A stretch of 64,000 bases of DNA, taken from positions 13,397 to 77,396 of the forward strand of contig CAZLWL010000003.1 in the NCBI GenBank assembly GCA_964563335.1, in the 5' to 3' direction. Shown here one piece after another: positions 52,012 through 60,602 of the stretch. A program made the translations under genes and the position numbers. This DNA is from QNBT01 sp964563335 (GTDB taxonomy: Bacteria; Planctomycetota; Phycisphaerae; Sedimentisphaerales; Anaerohalosphaeraceae). The notes under the pieces are model-generated. The model saw only the letters and a program-made list of their open reading frames with translations. It was not told where the DNA came from and ran no database searches. Every line of letters starts with the position of its first letter. The first letter of the stretch is position 1.

Positions 52012-52995
52012 TCATTTCCGGTCGCGCATCATGTAAAGGGCTATCACCATAAGCTGCAATACTATCGCATAACCGATCATTGTGTGCACCGAACCTGCGC
52101 TCTTGGTATGATCTGTTAAGAACACCAGGCTCAGAAACAGGCACAACAGGACAAGGACCTGAATGACACCGGCGATGACCTTTGCCATCGAGAACTCTTC
52201 GAACATCCCTTCACGCTGCATTTCCTTAATGTGTCTCAGCATCTCCTCAAGCAGCCTGTTTGTCCTGGCGGCCTCAGCTTCTTCATGTTTAACTTCCATA
52301 GCGACCTCCACCGGCTGGGGCTTCTGCCGGGCCTGCCCACGTTGTATGGTTTCTGTGTGATTACCCAATCCCTCAGCCTTGAATGTGGACTCAATCTTTT
52401 CCTGCCTTGGTGCAGCTTTAGCCGCCATGCCGGCCCGGTCGTGCATTTTGATAATATTTACAGCTTCTTTCATGTTGACCGCCTGCTTATCGGGAACCGG
52501 GTCTGTTGGTTTCCTGTAGGTCTGGTCGATTGCCGCATTTATCAGTATCGTCTTACACCCGGCCCGCTGACCGGCGGCGATATCACGATACGAGTTGCCG
52601 ATTACCCACGACCGGTTAAGGTCGATATCCATTTCCCTGGCCGCTGCCAGAATCATTCCGGGATTAGGCTTGCGAAGTTCGCTTTCGGCGCGGTACTTCT
52701 CAATTACGCCGTCCGGATGATATGGACAATAGTAAATCCCGTCGATACCTGCCCCTTCATGTGCCAGCAGCTTTTGGAGTCGCTTGTGTATCTGCTTGAG
52801 CACCTGCTCGCTGACTATCCCCTTGGCAACACCAGACTGATTCGTTACAACCACCCGCTTGTAGCCCATCTCTTTCAACTCAATAAGTGCCTCACTCGCG
52901 CCGCCCAAAAGTTTCACCTGGTCGGGGTTGTTGATATAGCCGGGGTCTTCTATCAAAGTGTCATCGCGGTCCATGAATATCGCTTTGTTACTCAT
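52012..52995 (-). CDS. gmhB: GmhB-like heptose bisphosphate phosphatase fused to a membrane anchor
   Basis: I chose ATG 52995, which overlaps the hldE stop; the longer frame adds only basic residues. The 327-residue protein has an N-terminal HAD phosphatase (about 1-185): MDRDDTL nucleophile motif, VVTNQSGVAKG, GNSYRDIAAGQRAG and the zinc-loop Cys/His residues (YYCPYHPDG). That removes the C7 phosphate of D-glycero-D-manno-heptose 1,7-bisphosphate. Then comes a Gln/Glu-rich linker and coiled coil (about 190-260) and two membrane helices (about 270-290 and 300-320). Usual GmhB is about 190 residues and soluble, so the anchor is an unusual addition. Confidence 0.85.
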   Translation of the reverse strand: MSNKAIFMDRDDTLIEDPGYINNPDQVKLLGGASEALIELKEMGYKRVVVTNQSGVAKGIVSEQVLKQIHKRLQKLLAHEGAGIDGIYYCPYHPDGVIEKYRAESELRKPNPGMILAAAREMDIDLNRSWVIGNSYRDIAAGQRAGCKTILINAAIDQTYRKPTDPVPDKQAVNMKEAVNIIKMHDRAGMAAKAAPRQEKIESTFKAEGLGNHTETIQRGQARQKPQPVEVAMEVKHEEAEAARTNRLLEEMLRHIKEMQREGMFEEFSMAKVIAGVIQVLVLLCLFLSLVFLTDHTKSAGSVHTMIGYAIVLQLMVIALYMMRDRK

Positions 52996-54508
52996 TGCTC
53001 GCCTCCGGCCTGTCTTCCGGCCCGCTTCGTCTGTCCTGCATTGATTGCATCTTCTCGATAGTCGATGTCGAGCTTTTACCTTCAACCAGAGGCGCCAGCA
53101 CCACCTTGCCGCCGCCCGACTCCACGAATTGGCGCCCGATCACACCCTTATCCGCCCAATCTTGCCCCTTGACCAGAACATCGGGCTTGACCTTTTCAAT
53201 CGTCTTAAGCGGGTCCGGCTCCACGAAAACTACGATATAATCCACCGTCTCAAGAGCCGCAAGAACCGCCGCCCGGTCGTGCTGATTGTTGATTGGACGC
53301 CCCGAACCTTTGATTTGCCTGACGGAATCATCACTATTCAGACCCAGCACTACAACGTCACCCTGGGCCTTGCAGAATTTCAGGAACTCGATATGCCCCC
53401 TGTGCAGAACATCGAAACAGCCGTTGGTAAATACAATTGTCTCTTTCTGCTGACGATGAAACGCCAACACATCGACTAACGTATCTATATCGTGGATCTT
53501 GCCGACCTTACCGCGGTTCTCGGCAATAATCTCGTTCACAATCTCATCGACCGTCACCGTTGCCACACCGAACTTCCCAACCTCTATACCGCCTGCTATA
53601 TTTGCCAACTGCACCGCCGTCGTGTAGTCGCACCCCGCTGCCAGGCTCACCGCCAGCATCGCGAGCACCATATCGCCCGCGCCCGTAACATCATACACGC
53701 TGCGAGGTATTGTCGGTATGTGCTCGCTTGTCTCGTTTGTACGCAAAAACGCCCCGTCCTTGTCCAACGTAATTACCACAACCTCAACATTCAGCTTATC
53801 TGCGATAAGCTGGGCCGCCCTTGAGGCATCTTCTACCGTCTCTATCGCAAAACCAACGGTCTTTGATGTCTCGCGCCTGTTAGGCGCAATCAGGCTCGCA
53901 CCCGTGTATTTTGAATAGTCGTCCATTACAGGCGGGTCAACCAGAACCTTTTTACCCGCCTTGGCCGCCAGCTTGATAAGCTCGCGACAAAGGCCCGGCT
54001 GGACCACCGCCTTGTTATAATCCTGTATGCACACAATGTCTGCCTGCGAAAGTTTCTCACTGTAGATTTTCAAAATTTTATCATAATCAGCTTCGTCAAA
54101 AGGCTCGGTGCATTCATCGTCGATCCTCAATAACTGTTGGCGATGGCGGTGTTGAGCCAGGCCGATCAGCCGTTGTTTGCTGATTGTGGGCCTGTCCGAT
54201 AGTGTAATTATTCCCGAAGTGTCCGCCTTTAGTTCGGTCAACTGTTCCTTCAGAAGCTTTCCATTATCATCGTCCCCGATAGCACCAATGCATATACACC
54301 CGGCGCCCAGGGCCGTCAAATCCGCAGCAACCGCCCCGGCCCCGCCGCAACTGTACGCCCGATTCACCACCTTCAGCACCTGCACCGGTGCTTCCGGACT
54401 AATCCGCAACGCATCACCATAAACGTAACTGTCCAGAAGAAAATCCCCGACAACGAGCACTTGCGGCGACCCAAGGTTTGTTACCGCCTTCAGCAGTTTC
54501 TTATACAT
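52988..54508 (-). CDS. hldE: Bifunctional heptose-7-phosphate kinase/heptose-1-phosphate adenylyltransferase
   Basis: I chose ATG 54508 (MYKKLLKAVTNLG), 17 bases after the lpxK stop; an upstream start at 54556 would overlap lpxK. The 506-residue protein joins a PfkB-type kinase (VVGDFLLDSYVYGD, GGAGAVAADLTALG, then DVTGAGDMVLA) to a nucleotidyltransferase (FTNGCFDVLHRGHIEFL, with HxGH, then GSGRPINNQHDRAAVL). It makes ADP-heptose together with GmhB, encoded directly downstream with an 8-base overlap. This is the standard HldE architecture. Confidence 0.96.
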   Translation of the reverse strand: MYKKLLKAVTNLGSPQVLVVGDFLLDSYVYGDALRISPEAPVQVLKVVNRAYSCGGAGAVAADLTALGAGCICIGAIGDDDNGKLLKEQLTELKADTSGIITLSDRPTISKQRLIGLAQHRHRQQLLRIDDECTEPFDEADYDKILKIYSEKLSQADIVCIQDYNKAVVQPGLCRELIKLAAKAGKKVLVDPPVMDDYSKYTGASLIAPNRRETSKTVGFAIETVEDASRAAQLIADKLNVEVVVITLDKDGAFLRTNETSEHIPTIPRSVYDVTGAGDMVLAMLAVSLAAGCDYTTAVQLANIAGGIEVGKFGVATVTVDEIVNEIIAENRGKVGKIHDIDTLVDVLAFHRQQKETIVFTNGCFDVLHRGHIEFLKFCKAQGDVVVLGLNSDDSVRQIKGSGRPINNQHDRAAVLAALETVDYIVVFVEPDPLKTIEKVKPDVLVKGQDWADKGVIGRQFVESGGGKVVLAPLVEGKSSTSTIEKMQSMQDRRSGPEDRPEASNE

Positions 54509-54524
54509 AAGACCATCCAGACAT

Positions 54525-55589
54525 CTAACCGTTTGACCGTCCAATAACTTCGTCAATCAATGCCTCTATTTTATCAACTCCATCGACAAATTCCAGTTCA
54601 ACAGCAAGGTACGCAAAAATAATATCGTCGTCTCGCGGCGCAAGCAGTGAGCTCTTGACCCAGTCTTTCTCCGTTGACAGTATCAAATTCGCCCCCCAGG
54701 ACCTTGCCTGCTCATAAATATCCAAGATATCCTCGTGGTTGTAGTCGTGATGGTCACTATAAACCTTCGACCCGACTACATTCAATCCAAACTCCGCAAG
54801 CCGATTCAAATATGCATCCGGGTTGCCTACACCGCAAAAAGCAAATATCACTTTTTCCTTAAGCTCATCGATGCTCAGTGTCCGGCCTTTGATTGCCTTG
54901 GCGCATGGGTGTTTGTGCACGGCTTTCGCTACTGCAGCATCCGGTGCGATTTGCTCGATTTGATTCTCAAGCTCTTCTACCTGCTCAGCCGTTGCCTGGT
55001 CATACCGCGTTATCACCACCGCATCGGCCCGCCGCAATGCCTTTGTCGGTTCACGCAGCAGCCCGGCCGGCAGCACATGACCATACCCGAAAGGACAAGT
55101 TGCATCAACGGCCACAATGTCAAGGTCTCTGCGAAGCCGTCTGTGCTGAAATCCATCGTCCATCACTAAAACATTAGCGCCAAATTCGGCCACAGCCTTT
55201 CTCGCTGCTTGGGCGCGGTCCGCATTCGCAATCACCTTCGCCCCCGAACACGACTTGGCTAATATCACCGGCTCATCCGCAAATTTGGCCCCCTCTACTT
55301 TATAACCTCGCGTAAGCACCGCACACTTCAATGATCTTTTCTCTAACACCCGGCAAAGCCATATAACCAGCGGCGTCTTACCCGTTCCACCGGTCGTGAT
55401 ATTGCCCACGCTTATCACCGCAGCATCCACACCATACGTCCTCAGCAAGTGTTTATCGTAACAAAAATTACGCAAGCCCACCGCTACCCGGTATGCTGCC
55501 GAGACCAGCCGGAGCAAAAATCGCAGCAGACGCCCTCCGAAGTTGTCGTTCACACCGGCAATAAAATTGCGGTAGAAATTCTGGTTCAA
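54525..55589 (-). CDS. lpxK: Tetraacyldisaccharide 4'-kinase
   Basis: The 354-residue protein starts at TTG 55589, with a strong AGGAGGG 5 bases before it. LpxK shows an N-terminal membrane-associating helix and the P-loop GNITTGGTGKTPLVIWL (about 63). The catalytic Asp segment MDDGFQHRRLRRDLDIV (about 140) follows, with DHHDY near residue 280. It phosphorylates the lipid A disaccharide at the inner membrane. It implies that this organism makes lipid A. Start-codon choice rests on the ribosome-binding site. Confidence 0.95.
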   Translation of the reverse strand: MNQNFYRNFIAGVNDNFGGRLLRFLLRLVSAAYRVAVGLRNFCYDKHLLRTYGVDAAVISVGNITTGGTGKTPLVIWLCRVLEKRSLKCAVLTRGYKVEGAKFADEPVILAKSCSGAKVIANADRAQAARKAVAEFGANVLVMDDGFQHRRLRRDLDIVAVDATCPFGYGHVLPAGLLREPTKALRRADAVVITRYDQATAEQVEELENQIEQIAPDAAVAKAVHKHPCAKAIKGRTLSIDELKEKVIFAFCGVGNPDAYLNRLAEFGLNVVGSKVYSDHHDYNHEDILDIYEQARSWGANLILSTEKDWVKSSLLAPRDDDIIFAYLAVELEFVDGVDKIEALIDEVIGRSNG

Positions 55590-55606
55590 TCTATCCCTCC
55601 TACCAT

Positions 55607-56680
55607 TTACATCTTTGCGATAATAGCATCGGCCATTTCTTTCGTGCCTACGGCCGTCGGGTCGTTACGGTCCGCCTTCATGTCGTATGTAACGCTCTTG
55701 CCCTCGGCAATCACCGCAGCTACTGCCTTTTCCAGCCTGTCGGCCTCGACCATCTTATCGAGATGCCGAAGCATCAATACACCACTCAATATCAGTGCTG
55801 TCGGGTTGACCTTATTTTGCCCTGCGTACCTTGGTGCACTGCCGTGAGTGGCCTCGAAAATCGCGCCTTTTTCCCCTATGTTGGCACCGGGTGCGACACC
55901 CAATCCTCCGACAAGGCCCGCACAAAGGTCGCTGATAATATCACCGTAAAGGTTCCCCAATACAATCACGTCGTACAGCTCCGGTTTTTGAATCAACTGC
56001 ATGCACATATTGTCAACGATGCGGTCCTCGAACCCGATGTCCGGATAGCCCTTCGCCACCTCGCGGCTGACCTCAAGCCACAGCCCGTCGCTGTACTTCA
56101 TAATGTTGGCCTTGTGCACCGATGTTACCTTGTGCCGGCCCATCTTAAGAGCATAGTCAAATGCGAAATGGAAAATCCGCTGCGTCGCTCTGACGGAAAT
56201 CGGCTTAATGCTTATACCGCTGTCGGCCGTCACTTTTCGCTTGCTGTGCTTGTTCAGCCAGTCAATCAGCTCGGCGGTGTCATCGGCGCCTTTTTCGTAT
56301 TCGATCCCCGCGTAAAGGTCCTCAGTGTTCTCTCTGACGACCACAAGGTCAATATCCGTATATCTGCTCCGCACACCCTTGTAGCTCTTGCACGGCCGAA
56401 GGCACGCATATAAGTCGAGTTCCTGGCGCATATACACGTTCACGCTCCGAAAGCCCGTCCCGACCGGCGTGGTAATAGGCGCCTTCAGTGCGACACCGTT
56501 CTTGCGAACCGACTCAAAGGTCGCCTCCGGCAGCGGCGTCCCGTACTTTTGCATCACATCAGCGCCCGCCTCGGCCACTTCCCAGTTGATATCCGCACCG
56601 GTAGCGTCAATGCACCTTCTGGCCGCATCCGCGATTTCCGGCCCAATACCGTCACCCGTAATCAATGTCACATTCGTCAT
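55607..56680 (-). CDS. Isocitrate/isopropylmalate dehydrogenase family protein (probable NAD-dependent isocitrate dehydrogenase)
   Basis: I chose ATG 56680 (MTNVTLITGDGIGPEIADA) with GGAAAGG upstream; a TTG two codons earlier is in frame. The 357-residue beta-decarboxylating dehydrogenase has VNVYMRQELDLYACLRPCKSYKG, VVRENTEDLYAGIEYE, HKANIMKYSDGLW and ATHGSAPRYAGQNKVNPTA. The Ser/Asn pattern and the LYACLRP region favour NAD-isocitrate dehydrogenase over LeuB, but 3-isopropylmalate activity cannot be excluded. It lies 17 bases before lpxK on the same strand. Confidence 0.88.
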   Translation of the reverse strand: MTNVTLITGDGIGPEIADAARRCIDATGADINWEVAEAGADVMQKYGTPLPEATFESVRKNGVALKAPITTPVGTGFRSVNVYMRQELDLYACLRPCKSYKGVRSRYTDIDLVVVRENTEDLYAGIEYEKGADDTAELIDWLNKHSKRKVTADSGISIKPISVRATQRIFHFAFDYALKMGRHKVTSVHKANIMKYSDGLWLEVSREVAKGYPDIGFEDRIVDNMCMQLIQKPELYDVIVLGNLYGDIISDLCAGLVGGLGVAPGANIGEKGAIFEATHGSAPRYAGQNKVNPTALILSGVLMLRHLDKMVEADRLEKAVAAVIAEGKSVTYDMKADRNDPTAVGTKEMADAIIAKM

Positions 56681-56856
56681 TGGCAACCTTTCCAGCTTGC
56701 AAAACCACTTGTTTTGGCCCCATCACCAACAAATCATGTTACCTTTGCATCAGGCAACTGTCAACTGTTCCGTTGGCTTACACTCGTCCGATAAATGAGC
56801 AAAAGCTCACAGAGTTTTGCCCAATAGGCATAACCATAATTAGTTGAAAAGTGAAC

Positions 56857-56885
56857 TTGACTGCGATACCCCACACCTGTAGAAT
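56857..56885 (+). promoter_or_regulatory. Sigma-70-type promoter of folD
   Basis: TTGACT (56857-56862), a 17-base spacer and TAGAAT (56880-56885). Transcription would start near 56892, giving a leader of nearly 100 bases before ATG 56989. The 56681-56856 part shows no gene. Confidence 0.65.
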
Positions 56886-56913
56886 GCCCACAAATCGGCT
56901 GCGTCCGCAAACG

Positions 56914-56952
56914 GGGCCGGGTGCCATCCCGATTTCATCGGGATTTGGCCGT
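56914..56952 (+). promoter_or_regulatory. Stem-loop in the folD leader
   Basis: ATCCCGAT (56926-56933) pairs perfectly with ATCGGGAT (56937-56944) over a 3-base loop. Flanking GGCC segments can extend the structure. It lies mid-leader, about 44 bases before the start codon. It could be a regulatory structure or just a small dispersed repeat; the palindromic repeats elsewhere contain related ATCGGGA motifs. Confidence 0.45.
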
Positions 56953-56988
56953 GCAACTTAACAGCAAAACATGAAGGAGTAATTACAC

Positions 56989-57876
56989 ATGACAGCACAA
57001 ATTATCGATGGTAAACAGGTAGCCGCTGATATGCGGGCCGAGTTAAAGGACAAGGTAGCCCAGCTCAAAGACAAGGGCATCGTCCCGGGCCTGGCCGTGG
57101 TACTGGTGGGTGACGACCCCGCCTCGAAGTCGTACGTTACCTCAAAGGAAAAGGCCTGCGACAATATCGGAATTTATTCCGAAGATATCCGTCTGTCCGC
57201 TGAGACTTCGCAGGCCGAATTGATGACCCTCATCGACAGGTTGAACAAAAACGAGAAAATCAACGGCATCCTCGTCCAGTTGCCCCTGCCGAAACATCTT
57301 GACGAAGGTGAGGTACTGTTAGCTATCGACCCTGAGAAAGACGTTGATGGTTTCCATCCGGTAAACGTCGGCAAGATGATGTTGGGCCAGAAGGCGTTTC
57401 TGCCCTGCACTCCGCACGGCGTTATTCAACTGCTGCTGAAAAGCAACGTGAAAATCGAAGGCGCCGAGGTCGTCATCGTCGGCCGCAGCAACATAGTCGG
57501 CAAACCCCTTGCAAATATGCTCATTCAAAAAACCGCTGCCGGCAACGCCACAGTTACCGTTTGTCACACGCGCACAAAGAATCTTGCCGACCACACCCGC
57601 AAAGCGGACATCCTCATTGCCGCCGCCGGAAGACCGAATACTATTACGGCTGATATGGTAAAGGCCGGAGTGGTTGTGATAGATGTTGGCGTTAACAGAG
57701 TGGATGACCCGACAAAAAAGAAGGGGTATCGGCTCACCGGCGATGTGGATTTCGAGGCGGTTAAGGAAAAGGCAAGCTTGATTACGCCTGTACCCGGCGG
57801 TGTCGGCCCAATGACCATCACAATGCTGCTTTATAACACCGTTGAATCCGCCGAAAAGGCCGCCGGCCTAAAATAA
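56989..57876 (+). CDS. folD: Methylenetetrahydrofolate dehydrogenase/cyclohydrolase
   Basis: The 295-residue bifunctional enzyme begins at ATG 56989, with GAAGGAG 9 bases upstream. It has VGDDPASKSYVTSKEKACDNIGI (catalytic Tyr and Lys), GILVQLPLPKHLD, DVDGFHPVNVG, the NADP loop VGRSNIVGKPLANML and PVPGGVGPMTITMLL. It interconverts methylene-, methenyl- and formyl-tetrahydrofolate. It is monocistronic and convergent with the minus-strand cluster that follows. Confidence 0.97.
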   Translation: MTAQIIDGKQVAADMRAELKDKVAQLKDKGIVPGLAVVLVGDDPASKSYVTSKEKACDNIGIYSEDIRLSAETSQAELMTLIDRLNKNEKINGILVQLPLPKHLDEGEVLLAIDPEKDVDGFHPVNVGKMMLGQKAFLPCTPHGVIQLLLKSNVKIEGAEVVIVGRSNIVGKPLANMLIQKTAAGNATVTVCHTRTKNLADHTRKADILIAAAGRPNTITADMVKAGVVVIDVGVNRVDDPTKKKGYRLTGDVDFEAVKEKASLITPVPGGVGPMTITMLLYNTVESAEKAAGLK

Positions 57877-57954
57877 AAAATGTCTGACCCCCTTTAATTC
57901 CCGCAAAAAAAGAGAAGAACAACATGAATTTTCTCTGATGCTTTCTCCGGGGGC

Positions 57955-58935
57955 CTACTTGGTGACGTATTCCTTGCCTTGAATCTCATCGTGTACTTCT
58001 GTGCCTACAGGAAAATCAATGTCGAAATGTTCATCCGCAAGGCCTTGATTAACAATGATAGGTCCGATTGCCTGATATGCATTCACTCGGTCACTGTCAG
58101 CCGTTGTGATAATTCCGCTGCTGGGAAACCATAAGCCTTCAGCAACCTCTTCTAAAGACTCTACCTTTACACTGAGGCCGACCATGTCGCGTCCCTTCAT
58201 GTGTTCGAACTTGACGGGTGTATAGCCATGGTCCACGGAAAAGTAAATACGCACATAGACCAGCCTGTTTCCCTCGTAAAGGAAATCGGTAAGGAGATCG
58301 GCACGGATTGTATTGAATCCGTCAACCTTGCGTACTACATTATCGAGCCGGACTTTGTCTTTGGCCCTGAGCCGGCTGGAAAGCAACTTGGCCGAAAGAG
58401 GCATCGGTTCCATACTATAAGCAAGGCGAAACACAGAAAATCCCAATAGTGTCGAGGTTACGAAAATAGTTGGACTTTCCGCTGAGATGGAACCAACCTT
58501 AACTTCCTTATTAGGTAAGTCGTCTATATCTAAAGATTTACCGATTTGGCCGTTATACGACTTCTTCGCTACAGCCAACCATGAGTTTCCATCCCTCGTG
58601 ACAATGGTGCACGACAAATCCCGAAGAAACTTCCCGGGAGCCTGCCAATCAAGTCTGTTCGGATCTGAATCTGGTAGCAGCCTTGCAGCGGAGAACTTCA
58701 ATTTCTTGTAACCATATTTGGTTATTAAAACTTTAAACCCCGTTTTCTCCTCGATTTCTTCGTGTGTCGAAGGCGGGATAATGCGCAATTCATATTCCAT
58801 AGAGATGTCAACTATGGCCGATTCCATCTGTTCTATAACGTCAGCCAGTTCGCCGGTGGTAATTGCTTCGGCCTGCGACGCTGGCGTCAGCAGCAATACA
58901 AAAACCATAAGACAAAAAAATGACTTATATCCCAT
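57955..58935 (-). CDS. Secreted LolA-like protein of the MauE cluster (copy C)
   Basis: I chose ATG 58935 (MGYKSFFCLMVFVLLLTPASQAEA), with AAAGGAAGC upstream, overlapping the stop of a truncated MauE gene. The 326-residue protein has a clear signal peptide and then a beta-rich body without membrane segments. The N-terminal ADVIEQMESAIVDISMEYEL, the middle DLLTDFLYEGNRLVYVRIYFSVDHGYTPVKFEH and the end FDIDFPVGTEVHDE resemble the LolA/outer-membrane lipoprotein-sorting fold common in planctomycetes. The exact family and ligand are unknown. Two relatives are encoded upstream in the same cluster. Confidence 0.7.
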   Translation of the reverse strand: MGYKSFFCLMVFVLLLTPASQAEAITTGELADVIEQMESAIVDISMEYELRIIPPSTHEEIEEKTGFKVLITKYGYKKLKFSAARLLPDSDPNRLDWQAPGKFLRDLSCTIVTRDGNSWLAVAKKSYNGQIGKSLDIDDLPNKEVKVGSISAESPTIFVTSTLLGFSVFRLAYSMEPMPLSAKLLSSRLRAKDKVRLDNVVRKVDGFNTIRADLLTDFLYEGNRLVYVRIYFSVDHGYTPVKFEHMKGRDMVGLSVKVESLEEVAEGLWFPSSGIITTADSDRVNAYQAIGPIIVNQGLADEHFDIDFPVGTEVHDEIQGKEYVTK

Positions 58936-58936
58936 T

Positions 58937-59102
58937 TTAGCTTCCTTTCGACAAAACCGTCCCAATATATGCTGCAAGGCTTATTAATAATATTACCAAC
59001 GCGCGAATTAGTACAGAGAAACTTATCACTTCCAATCCGGCACCGAAGCAGCCGCAGCCAATCTCAAGCCCCCGGTACAAAGCCCAACTGATTACAGAGG
59101 TG
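58937..59102 (-). pseudogene. Truncated MauE/DoxX-like gene fragment
   Basis: The minus strand translates as SWALYRGLEIGCGCFG, then ISFSVLIRALVILLISLAAYIG and a stop at 58937. This matches residues about 95-142 of the intact MauE-like protein encoded at 60603-61088. The first two thirds are missing. At about 59093-59102 the sequence runs into an IS5-type transposase remnant on the other strand, which marks the breakpoint. The fragment still abuts copy C of the LolA-like gene, as the intact MauE gene abuts copy B. Confidence 0.85.
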
Positions 59103-59400
59103 ATGCGGATGTTCATGTTGTTCGTTTTGGGTGGCGAAAATTGCCGAAGACTTTACGGCGTTGGCTCAAACGTCGTTCGGTCGTTGAAGCAGTAATAGGC
59201 CACAGCAAAAACGGATGCAGGCTGGCGAGAAACCATCTGCTGGGCACTGAAGGCGACAAGATCAACGCCATTCTGCGTGGCTGTGGCTGCAACATCCGCA
59301 GGCTGCTGCGGAACTTTATTTTTTGGCTTTACAAATTACTGCTTTCTGGCCGGTTTTACTGCTCACCAAACCTTACGATCATTGACCTGGCCCGCGCCTG
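59093..59400 (+). pseudogene. IS5-type transposase C-terminal remnant
   Basis: The plus strand reads YRGDADVHVVRFG, then LRRWLKRRSVVEAVIGHSKNGCRLARNHLLGTEGDKINAILRGCGCNIRRLL and a stop at 59398-59400. This is the end of IS5/ISL2-like transposases, with the catalytic Glu in VVEAVIGH. The 5' part with the two Asp residues is absent, so the element is dead. No terminal repeats were found. The 59401-59576 spacer contains the end of an open frame (LLKELAKEEIDEGSKVA) and nothing recognisable. Confidence 0.85.
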
Positions 59401-59576
59401 ACCGACTTTTTCAGTACCGACTACTTAAAGAGTTGGCCAAAGAAGAAATTGACGAAGGTTCAAAGGTGGCATAAACTATGAATAAAGGGAGTAGTCAGCA
59501 AACCTCCAACTATGATCGGGACAACATCAAACACAGTTAGAAAAATATCAACGTTGAGCAGGTTTTTAGAGTGGAC

Positions 59577-60563
59577 TCAATCTTCATTACTAACACCTTT
59601 CTGCTTCAGCAATATCTGAGCATCATCGTCCCAAACACTTTCAGCCGATGAGAAATCAATTGTAAATATATCTGGAGGCAATTCTTTATTAATCTCGCAA
59701 ACTTCTATCTCTGCACGTAGTTCTACTAGTATGACTCCACTCGCATCCATGCCTGAATGGCGCATCGATTTCGGCCAGTATGTCTGTTTCCCATTTAAGT
59801 CAATTTCCCTATACGCAGTAATCTCGGTTTGACAAATTGTATTTCCGGATGCATCAACCCAATTGATCTTTAAGGGAAGATAATCAGGTTTATCAACAAA
59901 GTATACATGGAAAACAAAATCTCTCCCATCCATTACACCTCCAGGGATTTCCACAACCATTTGAGTTGGAGTCTGGGCTGACGTTGTGACAACTTCAGCA
60001 CTATTTATCCTTTCCTCCCACTGCTCAACATTTCTTACATCCGCCAATTTGAGGGTGCAAGCCGGGCAATTATCATCATTTCGGCCAAGAAAAGACAGTG
60101 GAGCAAATAAAGGATTTTCGGGGGCACAAGGATTCTGTTCACGGTCCTTTTTGCCAAAAGTAAAAACTAATCCGCGTTTGTCAAACAGTTGAAAAAGACT
60201 TCCATTCCACCCAAACTCCCAGGCCCCTACAAAGTTTCCGTTTGGGTCATAGGAAAATGAATTAACCCTGTAATTACCTTCCTTATTCGCCCAGTATTCA
60301 TAATCATTGTGTTGCACTATAGCATCGTTACTTAAAGGGTCCTGTAGACGCCTAAAGTAAGTTTTTGTAGATATCTGGCTTTTAACATGAACCGTATCAA
60401 TGATTTGATATTGATCTTTCAATTTTTGAAATCTGTTTGTAATATCGATATTTCCGATCGTTATGGAGGGGCGTGTTAAGACCACCAAAAGGGCGACCAC
60501 AGTAACTAGGGTTCTCTTCAATTCCCAAAATGACAAATAGTCTACCAAAATCAATCTGTTCAT
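59577..60563 (-). CDS. Membrane-anchored or secreted LolA-like protein of the MauE cluster (copy B)
   Basis: I chose ATG 60563 (MNRLILVDYLSFWELKRTLV), 8 bases after GGGAGG. The 328-residue protein has an N-terminal hydrophobic segment (about 18-38) and then a beta-rich domain. A Cys pair, NPCAPENP and DNCPACTL (about 150-180), is not seen in the two relatives and could be redox-active or metal-binding (CPxC). The end, LPPDIFTIDFSS, aligns with FDIDFP of copy C. It lies 39 bases after the intact MauE gene. Family not named with confidence. Confidence 0.65.
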   Translation of the reverse strand: MNRLILVDYLSFWELKRTLVTVVALLVVLTRPSITIGNIDITNRFQKLKDQYQIIDTVHVKSQISTKTYFRRLQDPLSNDAIVQHNDYEYWANKEGNYRVNSFSYDPNGNFVGAWEFGWNGSLFQLFDKRGLVFTFGKKDREQNPCAPENPLFAPLSFLGRNDDNCPACTLKLADVRNVEQWEERINSAEVVTTSAQTPTQMVVEIPGGVMDGRDFVFHVYFVDKPDYLPLKINWVDASGNTICQTEITAYREIDLNGKQTYWPKSMRHSGMDASGVILVELRAEIEVCEINKELPPDIFTIDFSSAESVWDDDAQILLKQKGVSNED

Positions 60564-60602
60564 TTGTAAACCTCCCAAAAACAAAAAAATTAATTACAGA
60601 CT

